A stretch of DNA of 8,167 nt from Candidatus Iainarchaeum sp. (GTDB lineage: Archaea > Iainarchaeota > Iainarchaeia > Iainarchaeales > JAAZKV01): positions 1 to 8,167 of the forward strand of contig JABHJM010000032.1 in the NCBI GenBank assembly GCA_018691995.1, given 5' to 3'. Position numbers and translations under genes: made by a program. A model generated the notes under the pieces. The model was not told the DNA's origin. It worked only from the letters and a program-made list of their open reading frames with translations, and searched no databases. Positions within the stretch are counted from its first letter, which is position 1. Each line of letters starts with the position of its first letter. Of this stretch, positions 1 to 4,682 are shown in pieces.

Positions 1-428
1 AAATATTAAAAGAAAAAGGATCAATTATAATTTCTACTTCAGGAATGATGAATGGTGGGCCAGTACTTGAATACTTCCAAAAAATGGCAGATGACAAAGC
101 TAACACACTTGTATTTGTTGGTTATTTAGCTGAAGGAACCTTAGGGCGAAAAGTTCAACAAGGACTTAAAACAATGCCAATTAGTGATAATGGAAAAACC
201 AAAAAACTAGAAATTAATATGAGAGTAGAAAATATTGATGGTTTTAGTGGACACTGCGATTTCCAACAATTAATGAACTATGTTGGATCACTTAAGCCAA
301 AACCAAGAAAACTAATTGTAAATCACGGAGATCCAACAAGAAGTGTTGAATTTTCAAAAGCAGTTGCACATCGTTATCAATTAAGTTCAACAGCTATAAG
401 AAATCTTGATTCAATAAGACTAAGATAA
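1..428 (+). CDS. fttA: Transcription termination factor FttA (aCPSF1), C-terminal part
   Basis: The frame is open from the window edge (first full codon at base 3), so only the last 141 residues are present. FttA is the archaeal CPSF73 homologue, a metallo-beta-lactamase/beta-CASP nuclease that cleaves nascent RNA at U-rich sites and releases RNA polymerase; this is family knowledge. Seen here: the beta-CASP strand with STSGMM-GGP, then FVGYLAEGTLGR, the motif B histidine in DGFSGHCD, the motif C histidine in LIVNHGD, and the ending RNLDSIRLR, which is close to the usual archaeal aCPSF1 C-terminus. The N-terminal KH domains and the HxHxDH metal site lie outside the window. The residue after the motif B histidine is Cys where I expect Ser or Thr. 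The stop TAA is followed by a short T7 run (463-469) before the next gene. A bacterial-type RNase J is less likely given the C-terminal signature. Confidence 0.9.
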   Translation, partial: ILKEKGSIIISTSGMMNGGPVLEYFQKMADDKANTLVFVGYLAEGTLGRKVQQGLKTMPISDNGKTKKLEINMRVENIDGFSGHCDFQQLMNYVGSLKPKPRKLIVNHGDPTRSVEFSKAVAHRYQLSSTAIRNLDSIRLR

Positions 429-471
429 AACTAGTTAACATTTATTAACTTCAAAATACTATTTTTTTAAT

Positions 472-936
472 ATGCCTAAAGGATTAGTTGGAGGATGTCA
501 CCTTGGTGGAAGTAGTGCTCATAATAGACGTGAGCAACTCAAACACGCTAAAAAAGTTGCTAAACTTGCTGCGAAACATGCAGCTGCAGAACAAAGACAT
601 GAGGCACATTTTATGGAACTTCAATCTTGGATAAAAGAAACAAGGCCCTTTTGTTTAGAATTAATTCGAGATCTTAGAAGAAAAAAAGGTTCGGTGCAAA
701 GTACTATTGACGCTTTGGCAATTTCAAAATGGTATGAACAAAAAGTTGCAAAAACACTAAAAGGGTGTGGAAAAAATAAACTATCAAAAAATTCTCATAA
801 AGTAATTGGTAAACGAGGAAACATTGTATTAATGGATATTTTAATGCGAGCATCAAAATTTCGTGCAAACAAAAAACTAATTGAAAAAGAAGTTACAAAA
901 GCAATTAGCAAATTTAATTCTGAAATGAGTGGTTAA
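472..936 (+). CDS. Small, very basic helical protein of unknown function
   Basis: A 154-residue protein that I do not recognise. It starts MPKGLVGGCHLGGSS, a Gly-rich N-terminus with Cys9 and His10, then runs into a Lys/Ala/His-rich helix (about residues 18-50) with AKKVAKLAAKHAAAEQ-like composition, likely a basic amphipathic or coiled-coil helix. Residues 50-155 are predicted helical with further Lys/Arg clusters at 68-72, 99-114 and 129-145. Cysteines are at 9, 61 and 99. There is no signal peptide or membrane segment. The strong positive charge suggests contact with nucleic acid or the ribosome, which is inference from composition only. It lies 43 bp after fttA on the same strand. There is no Shine-Dalgarno site; an AT-rich TTTATTAA about 28 bp before the ATG could drive a leaderless transcript. 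It could belong to the fttA transcription unit or have its own promoter. Confidence 0.7.
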   Translation: MPKGLVGGCHLGGSSAHNRREQLKHAKKVAKLAAKHAAAEQRHEAHFMELQSWIKETRPFCLELIRDLRRKKGSVQSTIDALAISKWYEQKVAKTLKGCGKNKLSKNSHKVIGKRGNIVLMDILMRASKFRANKKLIEKEVTKAISKFNSEMSG

Positions 937-955
937 GACTTTTGCTTTATGCTAA

Positions 956-1153
956 TTAAGGAATTTGTAAAAGTAAATCAGTTCCATTCCAATCCACGTT
1001 ATGATCGCATGCGCCTGTTCCAGTTACAAAACACATTGTGTTTCCATCAAAAGTTATTCCATTTCCATCTCCAGAAACAGATGAAGGATTCCATGTGGTT
1101 CCACTAACAAAAATTGGGGTTGCTCCTGCTGCAGGAGTGCCAGTAACATCAAC
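956..1153 (-). repeat. Coding repeat, copy 1: tail module of the 93-residue protein
   Basis: These bases encode residues 29-93 and correspond to 3906-4103 in the pilin-like gene. At DNA level the copies share a 17-bp identical run (978-994 and 3931-3947) and another run covering AAAACACATTGT, then one mismatch, then TTTCCATC. Conserved protein features are VTG-P-AGA at the start, GD-NGI, DGNTMCF, CD-N, DWNGTDL, and Pro near the end. The spacing between the two cysteines differs slightly (7 versus 5 residues between them). Confidence 0.75.
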
Positions 1154-1237
1154 TGCAGTACCAATTGCAAAAGAAACAAGGGCTACAAGAACAATTGCAA
1201 TAATTGCATATCTGTTATTTTTTAAAAATTTATTCAT
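956..1237 (-). CDS. Membrane-anchored small surface protein with a pilin-tail-like module
   Basis: A 93-residue protein. Residues 1-10 are basic, 11-27 form one hydrophobic segment (AIIAIVLVALVSFAIG), and the remainder is Ser/Thr/Gly/Asn/Asp-rich and polar, so it is probably exported and held by its N-terminal helix, or cleaved near residue 28. Residues 29-93 form one compact module with Cys69 and Cys77 (candidate disulfide), a GDGNGITFDGN stretch and a WNGTDL motif close to the end. This module matches the C-terminus of the pilin-like protein at 3906-4598 at about 37 of 66 aligned positions, counted by eye. There is no class III signal peptide motif (no QxSxEY-type start), so it is not itself an obvious pilin. 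Its own TATA element lies in the 38-bp gap behind the upstream regulator gene. Function unknown; an accessory or alternative carrier of the same surface module is the simplest reading. Confidence 0.75.
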   Translation of the reverse strand: MNKFLKNNRYAIIAIVLVALVSFAIGTAVDVTGTPAAGATPIFVSGTTWNPSSVSGDGNGITFDGNTMCFVTGTGACDHNVDWNGTDLLLQIP

Positions 1238-1264
1238 TTTGATCTATTCTATTAGGTTGTTTTC

Positions 1265-1274
1265 TTATATAAAT
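1265..1274 (-). promoter_or_regulatory. TATA element of the 93-residue protein gene
   Basis: On the minus strand this reads ATTTATATAA, a good archaeal TATA box. It directly follows the stop codon of the upstream regulator gene (1276-1278) and lies 27 bp before the ATG at 1237. With initiation usually about 22-27 bp downstream of an archaeal TATA box, the transcript would start within a few bases of the ATG. This implies the gene can be transcribed independently of its upstream neighbour. Confidence 0.5.
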
Positions 1275-1275
1275 A

Positions 1276-1749
1276 TTACTTTTTTTCATAGCTTTTTTGC
1301 ATTTTTTCAAGGGCATTTGAAACTTCTACTACTTGTTTGTTAAGTTCTTTTGCAAACCAATATTCAAAACTTTCTTTTAAAGAATCTCGTTTTTCAGAAC
1401 TTGGAGCTGGATTAACGCTATATTTTAGTCCTTTTCTTTTTATAATATTAGTTTCAATTAATCGATTCAAATGATACCGAATTAATTTTTCACTCATTTC
1501 AAGTTTATTTTTTTCTTTAATTCTCCCTTGTATATCAAGAGTTGTAGGATTTGTTTTTTTTGTAAAAAGAAAATAAAACAAAGCATCAAGAACCAAAAAA
1601 CCTTTATCACGACTTTCATTTTTAGAAATTAATCCAAGTGACAAAGCAACCCAACGAAGTAATGATTTTTTTGTTAAACCAATGCTTGGAGGCATGTCTA
1701 ATTGTCTAATTAAAAATTCTCCTCTTACAAGTTCTGCTTCTGGAATCAT
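1276..1749 (-). CDS. Winged-helix DNA-binding protein, putative transcription regulator
   Basis: A 157-residue cytoplasmic protein. Residues 50-112 look like a winged helix-turn-helix: a hydrophobic helix FLVLDALFYFLF (51-62), a second helix around 68-82, a recognition helix within MSEKLIRYHLNRLIET (85-100), and a wing IIKRKGLKYSVNP (102-114). Residues 10-45, with PPSIGLTKKSLLRWVALSLGL, form a helical N-terminal extension, and residues 119-157 are a charged helix suited to coiled-coil dimerisation. RYHLNRLIE resembles the RxHLxxLE core of ArsR/MarR-like and other archaeal wHTH proteins. I infer a transcription regulator; its target is unknown, and the neighbouring membrane and surface genes are the obvious candidates. 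It lies 59 bp downstream of the four-helix membrane protein gene, with an AT-rich CTTTATTTCC about 20-30 bp before the ATG as a possible TATA box. Confidence 0.65.
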   Translation of the reverse strand: MIPEAELVRGEFLIRQLDMPPSIGLTKKSLLRWVALSLGLISKNESRDKGFLVLDALFYFLFTKKTNPTTLDIQGRIKEKNKLEMSEKLIRYHLNRLIETNIIKRKGLKYSVNPAPSSEKRDSLKESFEYWFAKELNKQVVEVSNALEKMQKSYEKK

Positions 1750-1808
1750 AAATAATAACCTTTATCTTTAGGAAATAAAGTGTTCTTTTTGCTATTTATG
1801 TGTTTGCT

Positions 1809-2318
1809 TTAATTGTCTTGGAAAATAGTTCTTCTTTTTGGTTTACTAACAACAAGTGCTGCTATAAAGAAAATAATAAAACCAATAATGCTTGAAATTA
1901 ATATTATAGTTCCTACGATTGGAAGAGTTGCTTCTTGACCCATCATACTCATGCTTTTTAGCATACTTCCTTCTATCATTAAAACAAAAGCAAGTGTTAT
2001 TCCAAGATAGACTAGTAAAATCTTTGTAGCTCCAATAAGTCCAAGAGCAATTTTTTCATTTGCAAAAAGAGCAATGATTAATGCTACTGCAATTAAAACA
2101 ATTAAAAGAATCATTCCAACTCCAAGTGGAAGGAACGAACCAAAATAAACACTCATCATAGCTAGTATTGCACCCATTGGATTTGATAATGCACTTGCGC
2201 CAAGTGAAGCCATGTCTGGCGCAGGGGTTAAAAAATAATTTGACAAGCTAGTCAAACTTATGCTCATTATTGCATAGAAAAATGCTATCAATAAACTTAC
2301 CACTTCTGTTTTAGCCAT
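1809..2318 (-). CDS. Four-helix integral membrane protein of unknown function
   Basis: A 169-residue protein with hydrophobic segments at about residues 5-27, 60-86, 92-115 and 134-157. The loop at 28-58 is rich in Ala, Ser, Pro and Met; the loop at 116-133 (EGSMLKSMSMMGQEA) is short and Met-rich. The C-terminal tail SKPKRR is basic and so probably cytoplasmic, which with four helices also puts the N-terminus in the cytoplasm. There are no cysteines, histidines or charged membrane residues pointing to a transporter or enzyme mechanism. It is the first gene of a three-gene minus-strand group and has a TATA-like TTAAATA 20 bp before the ATG, with an upstream block also found before the pilin-like gene. 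I do not recognise a family; a scaffold, sensor or surface-assembly role is possible but not supported by a motif. Confidence 0.7.
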   Translation of the reverse strand: MAKTEVVSLLIAFFYAIMSISLTSLSNYFLTPAPDMASLGASALSNPMGAILAMMSVYFGSFLPLGVGMILLIVLIAVALIIALFANEKIALGLIGATKILLVYLGITLAFVLMIEGSMLKSMSMMGQEATLPIVGTIILISSIIGFIIFFIAALVVSKPKRRTIFQDN

Positions 2319-2338
2319 TTACTAACTAATGTACTTCT

Positions 2339-2361
2339 TATTTAAATTACTTTCTTTTTTA
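2339..2361 (-). promoter_or_regulatory. Promoter of the four-helix membrane protein gene
   Basis: On the minus strand the order is TAAAAAAGAAAG (2361-2350), TAAT, then TTAAATA (2345-2339), 20 bp before the ATG at 2318. It fits a purine-rich BRE-like region followed by a TATA box, placed for a leaderless mRNA. The same 12-mer and the same TATA 7-mer occur in the same order before the pilin-like gene (4641-4621). Confidence 0.5.
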
Positions 2362-2400
2362 TGAGGTGATTTGTGCTTTTATTTGCTTAAATTAAAAGAT

Positions 2401-2411
2401 GTTTTTTAAAC
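2401..2411 (+). promoter_or_regulatory. TATA-like element of the beta-sandwich protein gene
   Basis: GTTTTTTAAAC begins 42 bp before the ATG at 2443. The identical sequence begins 41 bp before the preferred ATG (4688) of the aminotransferase gene. Between element and ATG lie AGGAG (2422-2426) and GTGAT (2434-2438), the latter a fragment of the archaeal Shine-Dalgarno consensus 4 bp before the ATG. A short leader of about 5-15 nt is predicted. Confidence 0.4.
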
Positions 2412-2442
2412 CCTTTATTGTAGGAGTATTATAGTGATATGA

Positions 2443-2796
2443 ATGGTTAAAGTTAGAACTGAATTGAACCCTTTAAGGCTTGTTTTAAAGAATAAGGCGC
2501 CTGTTGAATTAATGGTTCAAATTACAAATGATTCAGATAAAGCAAGATTAACTTCTTTTGATATTGTTCTTGGAAATCATTTATCTTTTGAAAAGCAAGG
2601 AAGAACTAATTCAAAAACAAAACATCTTGGAGAACTTTCTCCTGGAGAAAAAGTTGTACAATACTTTAGTATTTATCCAAAAATAAGTATTGAAACTGGA
2701 GAACACATTATTTTACTTTCAGCAATAGAACACTATAATTCTTACCAATATATCCTTGGTAAAAAAACAAGACAGTTGTCTCTTAGAGTAGAATAA
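2443..2796 (+). CDS. Stand-alone beta-sandwich (Ig-like/CARDB-like) protein
   Basis: A 117-residue protein without signal peptide or membrane helix, hence probably cytoplasmic. It looks like a single all-beta domain of alternating strands: LRLVLKNKAPVELMVQITN (residues 11-29), then a loop DSDKA, TSFDIVLG, a turn, HLGELSPGEKVVQYFSIYP (62-80), and HIILLSAIEH plus RQLSLRVE at the end. The pattern of an N-terminal strand, ITNDSD and GELSPGEKV is typical of Ig-like domains of the CARDB or adaptin-appendage type, in which a central motif of the form L-x-PGE-x is common. Those domains usually occur as parts of secreted proteins, so a free-standing copy with no exporter signal is unusual. A binding role is a guess. 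The gene is isolated, divergent from the membrane protein gene and convergent with the tat operon. Confidence 0.6.
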   Translation: MVKVRTELNPLRLVLKNKAPVELMVQITNDSDKARLTSFDIVLGNHLSFEKQGRTNSKTKHLGELSPGEKVVQYFSIYPKISIETGEHIILLSAIEHYNSYQYILGKKTRQLSLRVE

Positions 2797-2840
2797 GTTT
2801 TTTTTTAAAAAAAATAGAAAAATGGGCACTTTTGTACCCA
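2797..2840. terminator. Two-sided terminator between convergent genes
   Basis: For the + strand gene, a run of nine T (2798-2806) follows its stop codon at once. For the minus-strand tat operon, a hairpin lies 18 bp after the tatA stop: bases 2840-2834 and 2829-2823 form a 7-bp stem with loop AAAA in the minus transcript (UGGGUAC/GUGCCCA, one G-U pair), then UUUUU, CUA and U8. The G-U pair becomes a C-A mismatch in the + transcript, so the hairpin is better formed on the minus side. Archaea normally terminate on U tracts, with FttA assisting; the hairpin is an addition. Confidence 0.65.
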
Positions 2841-2858
2841 AATTTATTATTAGTAGAA

Positions 2859-3038
2859 TTATTTTTTCTTTTTAGTTTTTTTGCGTTTCTTCTTTGTTTC
2901 TTCTTTTGTGCCTGCGCTGAATTCTTTTTTTGCTTGTCCAGCTGTTCGTGCCCAATCAAGTACTTTATCTTTACCAAAGAAAAATATAGCAATTACTACT
3001 ACAATTAATACTATCTCTGCCGGTCCTAAAAATGCCAT
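2859..3038 (-). CDS. tatA: Twin-arginine translocase subunit TatA
   Basis: A 59-residue protein that is short enough to be missed by length cut-offs. It starts MAFLGPAEIVLIVVVIAI and continues with FFFGKDKVLDWARTAG and QAKKEF, the standard TatA/B order: short N-terminus with GP and a polar Glu8, one membrane helix (about residues 8-20), the FG hinge (21-22), then the amphipathic helix ending in EF. The last 12 residues are nearly all Lys/Arg/Thr, shorter and more basic than in most TatA proteins. TatA forms the size-adapting pore or membrane-thinning assembly that moves folded proteins recruited by TatC. The usual KLPE after the FG hinge is KVLD here. It starts 6 nt after the tatC stop, with its Shine-Dalgarno inside tatC, so the two are translated from one mRNA. 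With no separate tatB visible, this protein may serve both roles, as in minimal TatAC systems. Confidence 0.92.
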   Translation of the reverse strand: MAFLGPAEIVLIVVVIAIFFFGKDKVLDWARTAGQAKKEFSAGTKEETKKKRKKTKKKK

Positions 3039-3044
3039 TTTTAT

Positions 3045-3860
3045 CTACACCTCTTTATCTTTATTAGATACCTTTAGGTATAAAAGTGTTCCCTCAAAGA
3101 GCAAATAGAGTGGAACAGCCATCAATATTTGAGAAATAATATCAGGTGGGGTAAGTACTGCTGAAATAATTAACAAGGCTACAATAATGTGTAAACGCAC
3201 AGCTTTAAATTGAGCAAGTTCAACAATTTTTTGTTTTACTAAAAAAGTTACAATAATTGGTAACTGAAATGCAATTCCAAAACCAATTGCAACCATTGCC
3301 ATTGTATTAATCAATCCTCCAAGACTCCAAAGATTTTGTATTCCATAAGTTACTCCAAAATCAGCAAAAAATATTAATCCAAAAAAAGCCATTATGCTAA
3401 CTCCAAATATTGCTCCAACAATAAATAAAAATAAACTTATTGGAAATACACGAGTTAATAGTTTTCTTTCATTATCATACAATGCTGGAGAAATAAAACG
3501 AAGAAGTTCAACTAAGATAAGTGGAAAAGTAAAAACTGCTGCAAAAGCAATTACAACCCAAATAATTGAAAAAAATACTTCAACAGGTGAGAATGCAACA
3601 AGCATTATTCCTTCTGGGAGAAGTGATTTAAAAAATTCAACAATTTGAATACTAAAAAATGCTCCAACACAAAGAAAAACAATAAACATTGCAAGTATTC
3701 TTTTCAAAGGGCCTTTTAATTGAAAAAATAAATCTTTAATAAATTCCATTCGTTCGTCAGTAAAAACAGTTCCAATAGTGTTAGCAATTTTTTCTCCAGC
3801 ATCAGTAATCGCTTCAGTTGCTTGATCGCTGATTTCTACACTTTCTTTTTTTGCTGCCAT
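3045..3860 (-). CDS. tatC: Twin-arginine translocase subunit TatC
   Basis: A 271-residue protein with six membrane segments (about residues 55-76, 96-120, 138-165, 182-208, 219-236, 240-262), the TatC topology. TatC binds the twin-arginine signal peptide and starts Tat export of folded proteins. Clear family motifs are SPVEVFF (91-97), FPLILVELLRFISPALYDNER (112-132; Glu131 matches E. coli Glu103), GIAFQLP (195-201), and LTPPDIISQ (236-244) with PLYLLFE (250-256). Two departures are seen. The first cytoplasmic motif HLxELRxR is degenerate (FFQLKGPLKRIL, 45-56) with no clear Glu, and the mid-membrane Glu of E. coli position 170 is Gln199. An acidic/polar N-terminal extension of about 40 residues precedes helix 1. 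It is the first gene of a tatC-tatA operon, with a TATA-like element in the 45-bp gap behind the pilin-like gene. Confidence 0.95.
   Translation of the reverse strand: MAAKKESVEISDQATEAITDAGEKIANTIGTVFTDERMEFIKDLFFQLKGPLKRILAMFIVFLCVGAFFSIQIVEFFKSLLPEGIMLVAFSPVEVFFSIIWVVIAFAAVFTFPLILVELLRFISPALYDNERKLLTRVFPISLFLFIVGAIFGVSIMAFFGLIFFADFGVTYGIQNLWSLGGLINTMAMVAIGFGIAFQLPIIVTFLVKQKIVELAQFKAVRLHIIVALLIISAVLTPPDIISQILMAVPLYLLFEGTLLYLKVSNKDKEV
3048..3053 (-). promoter_or_regulatory. Shine-Dalgarno site of tatA inside tatC
   Basis: On the minus strand this reads GAGGTG, a strong match to the archaeal 16S rRNA 3' end. It forms the last two tatC codons (Glu, Val) before the TAG stop and ends 9 nt before the tatA ATG at 3038. 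This fixes the tatA start and indicates coupled translation. Confidence 0.75.
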
Positions 3861-3883
3861 AAAAAGGAATAGATGATTGGTTC

Positions 3884-3900
3884 TTTTAATATTATTTATT
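3884..3900 (-). promoter_or_regulatory. Possible TATA region of the tatCA operon
   Basis: The minus strand reads AATAAATAATATTAAAAG-like sequence about 25-40 bp before the tatC ATG. It is AT-rich enough for a TATA box, but the precise element cannot be picked out. No Shine-Dalgarno site stands before the ATG (the nearest purines are AACCAATCATC), so a short-leader or leaderless mRNA is likely. Confidence 0.35.
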
Positions 3901-3905
3901 AAAAA

Positions 3906-4103
3906 TTAGTTCGGATCTGCCAGTACTAAGTCAGTTCCATTCCAATCAATATTAGCATCACAACTTGTTCCACTAAAACACATTGTATTTCCATCGATTA
4001 CAATTCCATTATTGTCTCCAGTTTTGCTTGATGCTGTGTAAGCGCTAGCGCCCGAGTCCCAAAGAATTAATGCTCCTGCAACAGGATCTCCAGTTACAGT
4101 AAT
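3906..4103 (-). repeat. Coding repeat, copy 2: tail module of the pilin-like protein
   Basis: These bases encode residues 166-230 and are the counterpart of 956-1153. The module sits after the low-complexity linker STSGTTTSTPGSG, which marks it as a separately folding end domain. It is rich in Asp/Asn/Gly (GDNNGIVIDGN, DANIDWNGTD), which could bind calcium, though no exact EF-hand or thrombospondin-type loop can be claimed. Confidence 0.75.
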
Positions 4104-4598
4104 ACCTGACCCAGGTGTTGATGTTGTTGTACCAGATGTACTAATTTGGGGTACACAAAAAACAACATAACCGTGTGCAGAAGTATTTTTTGTAATTCCA
4201 TATTTTGTAATATATTCCATTGAAATTGAATATGATTGGGAAGTACTTGTACAAGGAGTGAGTCCTGTGATTGTCATACTATACTTTTGTCCATTAGTTA
4301 AACTTTTTCCTGCTCCACTTAAAACATTTGTTGTCGCGCTATCTATTGTAATTGTTGAAAAATTAATATCATATGCTTCATTGTTTCTAATAACAAAAAT
4401 TCCATTCCCATCAGTGTCCACATAACCATCAATAATTGCTAAAGGCTGAGAAGCCCAATAAAGTCTTGATTCTTGTTCATTAATTCCTTGGGCAGGAGAG
4501 AAGAAACCAGACACTAATCCAACAACAACAAGTCCAATAACCAAGATTATTGCCATAATGAGCATGTATTCAATTGTTCCCTGTCCACGTTTATTCAT
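3906..4598 (-). CDS. Type IV pilin-like protein with class III signal peptide
   Basis: A 230-residue protein. Residues 1-33 are MNKRG, then QGTIEYMLIMAIILV and further hydrophobic residues: the class III signal peptide of archaeal pilin-like proteins, cut after Gly5 by an EppA/PibD-type peptidase, with the retained helix forming the filament core. Residues 40-150 form a beta-rich body starting with LYWASQPLAIIDGYV and including RNNEAYDINF and Cys116 and Cys148 (candidate disulfide). Residues 151-166 are a Ser/Thr/Gly/Pro linker. Residues 166-230 are a separate module with Cys207 and Cys213, shared with the 93-residue protein at 956-1237. No pilus ATPase, platform protein or prepilin peptidase gene is visible. 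The first ATG is the only one that gives the KRG|Q start. The product is probably a surface filament or pseudopilin subunit; its partner genes must lie elsewhere. Confidence 0.85.
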   Translation of the reverse strand: MNKRGQGTIEYMLIMAIILVIGLVVVGLVSGFFSPAQGINEQESRLYWASQPLAIIDGYVDTDGNGIFVIRNNEAYDINFSTITIDSATTNVLSGAGKSLTNGQKYSMTITGLTPCTSTSQSYSISMEYITKYGITKNTSAHGYVVFCVPQISTSGTTTSTPGSGITVTGDPVAGALILWDSGASAYTASSKTGDNNGIVIDGNTMCFSGTSCDANIDWNGTDLVLADPN

Positions 4599-4620
4599 AA
4601 TATTAGTAGTTCTTTTTTCC

Positions 4621-4641
4621 TATTTAATCCTTTCTTTTTTA
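4621..4641 (-). promoter_or_regulatory. Promoter of the pilin-like gene
   Basis: On the minus strand TAAAAAAGAAAG (4641-4630), GA, then TTAAATA (4627-4621) lies 22 bp before the ATG at 4598. There is no Shine-Dalgarno site, so the mRNA is probably leaderless. The same arrangement precedes the four-helix membrane protein gene at 2318. Confidence 0.5.
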
Positions 4642-4645
4642 GATT

Positions 4646-4657
4646 TGTTTTTTAAAC
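4646..4657 (+). promoter_or_regulatory. TATA-like element of the aminotransferase-serA operon
   Basis: TGTTTTTTAAAC is identical to bases 2400-2411 before the beta-sandwich gene. An archaeal start site about 25 bp downstream would fall near 4680, after the upstream ATG at 4676 but before the ATG at 4688, which argues for the latter as the real start. Confidence 0.4.
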
Positions 4658-4677
4658 ACAATCCTAAGTTCATTAAT

Positions 4678-4682
4678 GGTGA
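4678..4682 (+). promoter_or_regulatory. Shine-Dalgarno-like GGTGA deciding the aminotransferase start
   Basis: GGTGA lies 5 nt before the ATG at 4688, and matches the archaeal GGAGGTGAT consensus. The ATG at 4676 has no such site upstream (AAGTTCATTA). It overlaps the first bases of the longer reading frame. Confidence 0.5.

Noticed and set aside
436..451. GTTAA/TTAAC inverted repeat after fttA as a terminator hairpin
   Set aside because: Only five AT-rich base pairs with a six-base loop; too weak to call in this base composition.
1038..1343. Open frame of 101 codons on the + strand
   Set aside because: It lies opposite the 93-residue protein, which has a clear membrane anchor, a TATA box and a paralogous module; the frame's translation has no recognisable pattern.
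2363..2370. Perfect Shine-Dalgarno match GAGGTGAT in the divergent intergenic region
   Set aside because: No start codon at proper spacing opens a frame longer than about 12 codons, so a small gene cannot be supported; it may be chance or part of a regulatory element.
2798..2814. T9A8 tract considered as a replication origin element or structural repeat
   Set aside because: It sits between convergent genes beside a hairpin and is fully explained as facing termination U tracts; no repeated origin-box or Orc1/Cdc6 gene is nearby.
2783..2992. Open frame of 69 codons on the minus strand
   Set aside because: It is the shifted frame of tatA; the tatA frame has the full family motif set and a Shine-Dalgarno site.
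2881..3108. Open frame of 75 codons on the + strand
   Set aside because: Antisense to tatA and the end of tatC, with no motif of its own.
3394..3648. Open frame of 84 codons on the + strand
   Set aside because: Antisense to the conserved membrane helices of tatC.
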